From NCBI GenBank assembly GCA_934101115.1, contig CAKOPW010000010.1, positions 1-49,662 on the forward strand: a stretch of 49,662 bases of DNA, given 5' to 3'. Shown here in pieces: positions 48,407 to 49,662 of the stretch. Position 1 is the first letter of the stretch; each line of letters starts with the position of its first letter. The translations under genes and the position numbers were made by a program. Source of the stretch: an uncultured Bacilli bacterium. GTDB lineage: Bacteria; Bacillota_I; Bacilli_A; RF39; UBA660. Below the pieces are notes generated by a model. It was not told where the DNA came from. It saw only the letters and a program-made list of their open reading frames with translations, and ran no database searches.

Positions 48407-49282
48407 ATGGATTTATTTCATGCAACTGGATTAAAAAATCACAAAGCTTCATTTGATGCAACTTATAACTCTATAGAATTTAGCATTAATCAAATAAAAA
48501 ATAGTTATAATGAAAAGTGGAATGAACTAAATGAAGTTAGAAAAAAATGGGCAGCCATTCAAGAAAAAATAATTTTTATAGTAAAAAGCAATGGTTTAAA
48601 ATTCTCTAAATCATTAGATAAATGTACAAATGAAGAAATGATTGCTGAAATTGAAAGACTAGCCACTTTAATTCCTACAGAAAGTTTAAATTTTAAAAAG
48701 TATGCGGTTGATTTAGACCTTTATTATAACCAATTGCTGGGTTTGGCTGACGAACTTGAGCAACTTAGTAAAAAAATAAATTTAATGAATCCACAAGAAG
48801 TCGATAAAGATGAAGAACTTGTAATAGATTTAGATTATTATCGTAAAAAAAGAAATCAAACAAGTAATTCAATGGAAGTAATATCTGTCTATCCAGCAAC
48901 TGAAGATATTATAAAAAGTAAAAACAAACTATTTAAGAAAAATGAAGTTGAAGAAGTTCCTTTTATAGAAGTTAATAATTTGTTAGTTACTGGAAGTGTT
49001 GTTGAAAAAACAGATCAAAAAGAGGAACCTTTCTTGGAGTATGAAATTAAAGGAAACATGACATTAGTTGATATTGCTGAATCAGTTTATGGAAATGAAG
49101 CATATTGGAGATTATTATATTTATATTCAACCAATAAAGAAAAAATCGATTCAATAGCTGAAAGATTTAATGTGGAACCTGAAGTAATATCTACCATAAA
49201 AGGATTTTTGGATGGGGTTAAATTAAGATTTCCTCTAGAACTATTTGACTTGAATGAAATTAATGAAAGAAAATTAGCATAA
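48407..49282 (+). CDS. Coiled-coil protein with LysM-like C-terminus
   Basis: Residues about 20-135 are highly charged and helical, with heptad-like spacing (IKNSYNEKWNELNEVRKKWA, YNQLLGLADELEQLSKKINL). After an acidic linker, about 225-285 resemble a LysM-type module: EYEIKGNMTLVDIAESVYGN, EAYWRLLYLYS, IAERFNVEPEVI and KLRFPLELF. There is no signal peptide or membrane helix, so it is cytoplasmic, unlike most LysM proteins; LysM-like ends also occur in phage baseplate proteins. I do not recognise the full-length family. Own promoter; a small gene follows after 14 nt. Confidence 0.55.
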   Translation: MDLFHATGLKNHKASFDATYNSIEFSINQIKNSYNEKWNELNEVRKKWAAIQEKIIFIVKSNGLKFSKSLDKCTNEEMIAEIERLATLIPTESLNFKKYAVDLDLYYNQLLGLADELEQLSKKINLMNPQEVDKDEELVIDLDYYRKKRNQTSNSMEVISVYPATEDIIKSKNKLFKKNEVEEVPFIEVNNLLVTGSVVEKTDQKEEPFLEYEIKGNMTLVDIAESVYGNEAYWRLLYLYSTNKEKIDSIAERFNVEPEVISTIKGFLDGVKLRFPLELFDLNEINERKLA

Positions 49283-49296
49283 AGGGATTGTTATAT

Positions 49297-49572
49297 ATGA
49301 AATTTGATATAGATGAAATAATAGAATTAGTTGATGGTAAAAGGTATATTGTTGTTGACAAACTAGAGGAAAACTATGTATGGTATTACAATATTTATGA
49401 AGTAGATGATAATAATAATGTCTTAGATGCTTCATTAATTGTTAAAACTGAAATAAAAAATGGTAAAACACTAATCACTAAAACAACGAATGAAGAACTT
49501 GAAAAGATGTTTAAAGCAAGACTTAATAAAATCTTGCTTTATTTTTATATTAACTTGCATTTACCCTTTTAA
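49297..49572 (+). CDS. Small acidic protein, DUF1292-like by resemblance
   Basis: 91 residues. DIDEIIELVDGKRYIVVDKL followed by YNIYEVDDNNNV and a charged tail recalls DUF1292-type small proteins of Firmicutes; only a resemblance. The ATG at 49297 follows AAAGGGA by 9 nt; the in-frame TTG at 49288 overlaps the RBS. The last 15 codons run through a terminator hairpin and its T-rich tail (KILLYFYINLHLPF), so the end may have been lengthened by loss of an earlier stop. Probably in one transcript with the coiled-coil gene. Confidence 0.55.
   Translation: MKFDIDEIIELVDGKRYIVVDKLEENYVWYYNIYEVDDNNNVLDASLIVKTEIKNGKTLITKTTNEELEKMFKARLNKILLYFYINLHLPF
49513..49547 (+). terminator. Terminator-like hairpin inside the small gene's 3' end
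   Basis: Stem AAAGCAAGA (49513-49521) / TCTTGCTTT (49532-49540), 10-nt loop, then ATTTTTAT. Confidence 0.6.
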
Positions 49573-49623
49573 GTAATAGTTGATTTGGTTAGTGTAAAGG
49601 ATTTTGTGGAAAAACAAATAAAG

Positions 49624-49653
49624 AAGTTGAATTTATATAAATTTGACTTTTTT
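49624..49653 (+). terminator. Second terminator hairpin near the window end
   Basis: Arms 49624-49635 and 49638-49649 pair at every position counting two G-T wobbles (inner pairs must open to form a loop); T6 at 49648-49653. Between 49573 and 49623 no convincing gene is seen. Confidence 0.5.
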
Positions 49654-49662
49654 ATTTGAATA

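Noticed and set aside
49606..49659. 17-codon frame beginning GTG after AAAGG, MEKQIKKLNLYKFDFFI
   Set aside because: Mostly made of the terminator hairpin at 49624-49653; too short to support without homologues.
1..49662. Mycoplasma-type genetic code (TGA as Trp)
   Set aside because: TGA ends intact genes (2737, 23436, 30269), and tryptophan in conserved motifs is encoded by TGG.

Overview
The window is AT-rich, almost entirely coding, and reads as the chromosome of a low-GC Gram-positive-like bacterium (Bacilli/Mollicutes-related, perhaps an uncultured gut lineage; this is inference from gene order, AT bias and protein types). TGA is used as a stop (for example the genes ending at 2737, 23436 and 30269), so the mycoplasma code does not apply. 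Nearly all genes lie on the + strand; only a DUF6512 membrane protein (39547-40047) and a radical SAM protein (41079-42002) are on the - strand. No phage, CRISPR or complete insertion sequence was seen.

Layout. 1-4744: a PduL-like acyltransferase and a Dus tRNA-modifying enzyme, then an accessory group made of a membrane-anchored HTH regulator, a secreted protein and an FtsX/MacB-like membrane protein. 4847-10607: uvrA, lgt, then a collagen-like repeat protein coupled to a TPR glycosyltransferase. 10695-15912: pcrA, a eukaryotic-like kinase-fold protein and ligA. 15977-19407: a membrane protein, a substrate-binding/GGDEF protein with a broken GGDEF motif, and a YihY/BrkB protein. 19478-22601: two degenerate ABC ATPases exactly where ecfA1-ecfA2 lie in Firmicutes, then truA-rplM-rpsI; ecfT is missing. 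22729-25232: a DUF3800 protein, a compact three-way-junction RNA/terminator and a DUF6020-like membrane protein. 25293-31261: tilS-ftsH, then mrnC-rlmB-sigH-like-secE-nusG. 31422-38598: rplK-rplA-rplJ-rplL, a pseudopilin-like gene, then rpsL-rpsG-fusA-tuf; rpoB/rpoC, which normally lie between rplL and rpsL, are absent. 38688-49662: yitT, DUF6512, a stand-alone Clp-type AAA protein, a YhcC-like radical SAM protein, a conserved membrane protein with a LacI-type-sensor diguanylate cyclase, tex, tRNA-Gly and tRNA-Asn, and two small cytoplasmic proteins.

How it works together. Most of the window is housekeeping: DNA repair and replication (uvrA, pcrA, ligA), translation (ribosomal proteins, EF-G, EF-Tu, tRNAs, tilS, truA, dus, rlmB, mrnC), secretion and lipoprotein maturation (secE, lgt), and quality control (ftsH, tex). 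Known feedback logic is visible in the L10 leader, whose attenuator arms can be read base by base. The less ordinary parts are: the relic ECF ATPase pair; a recurring initiation module in which a -10 box is followed by 6-8 nt, then GGTGA/GGTGG, then 4-5 nt and the start codon, so that the transcript should begin on the Shine-Dalgarno itself; promoters nested inside terminator loops; and several pseudo-enzymes (GGDEF with DGNEF, an AAA protein without the usual pore loop, ABC ATPases without catalytic residues). Many start codons were moved downstream of the longest reading frame because GGTGA is better read as the ribosome binding site than as a GTG start.
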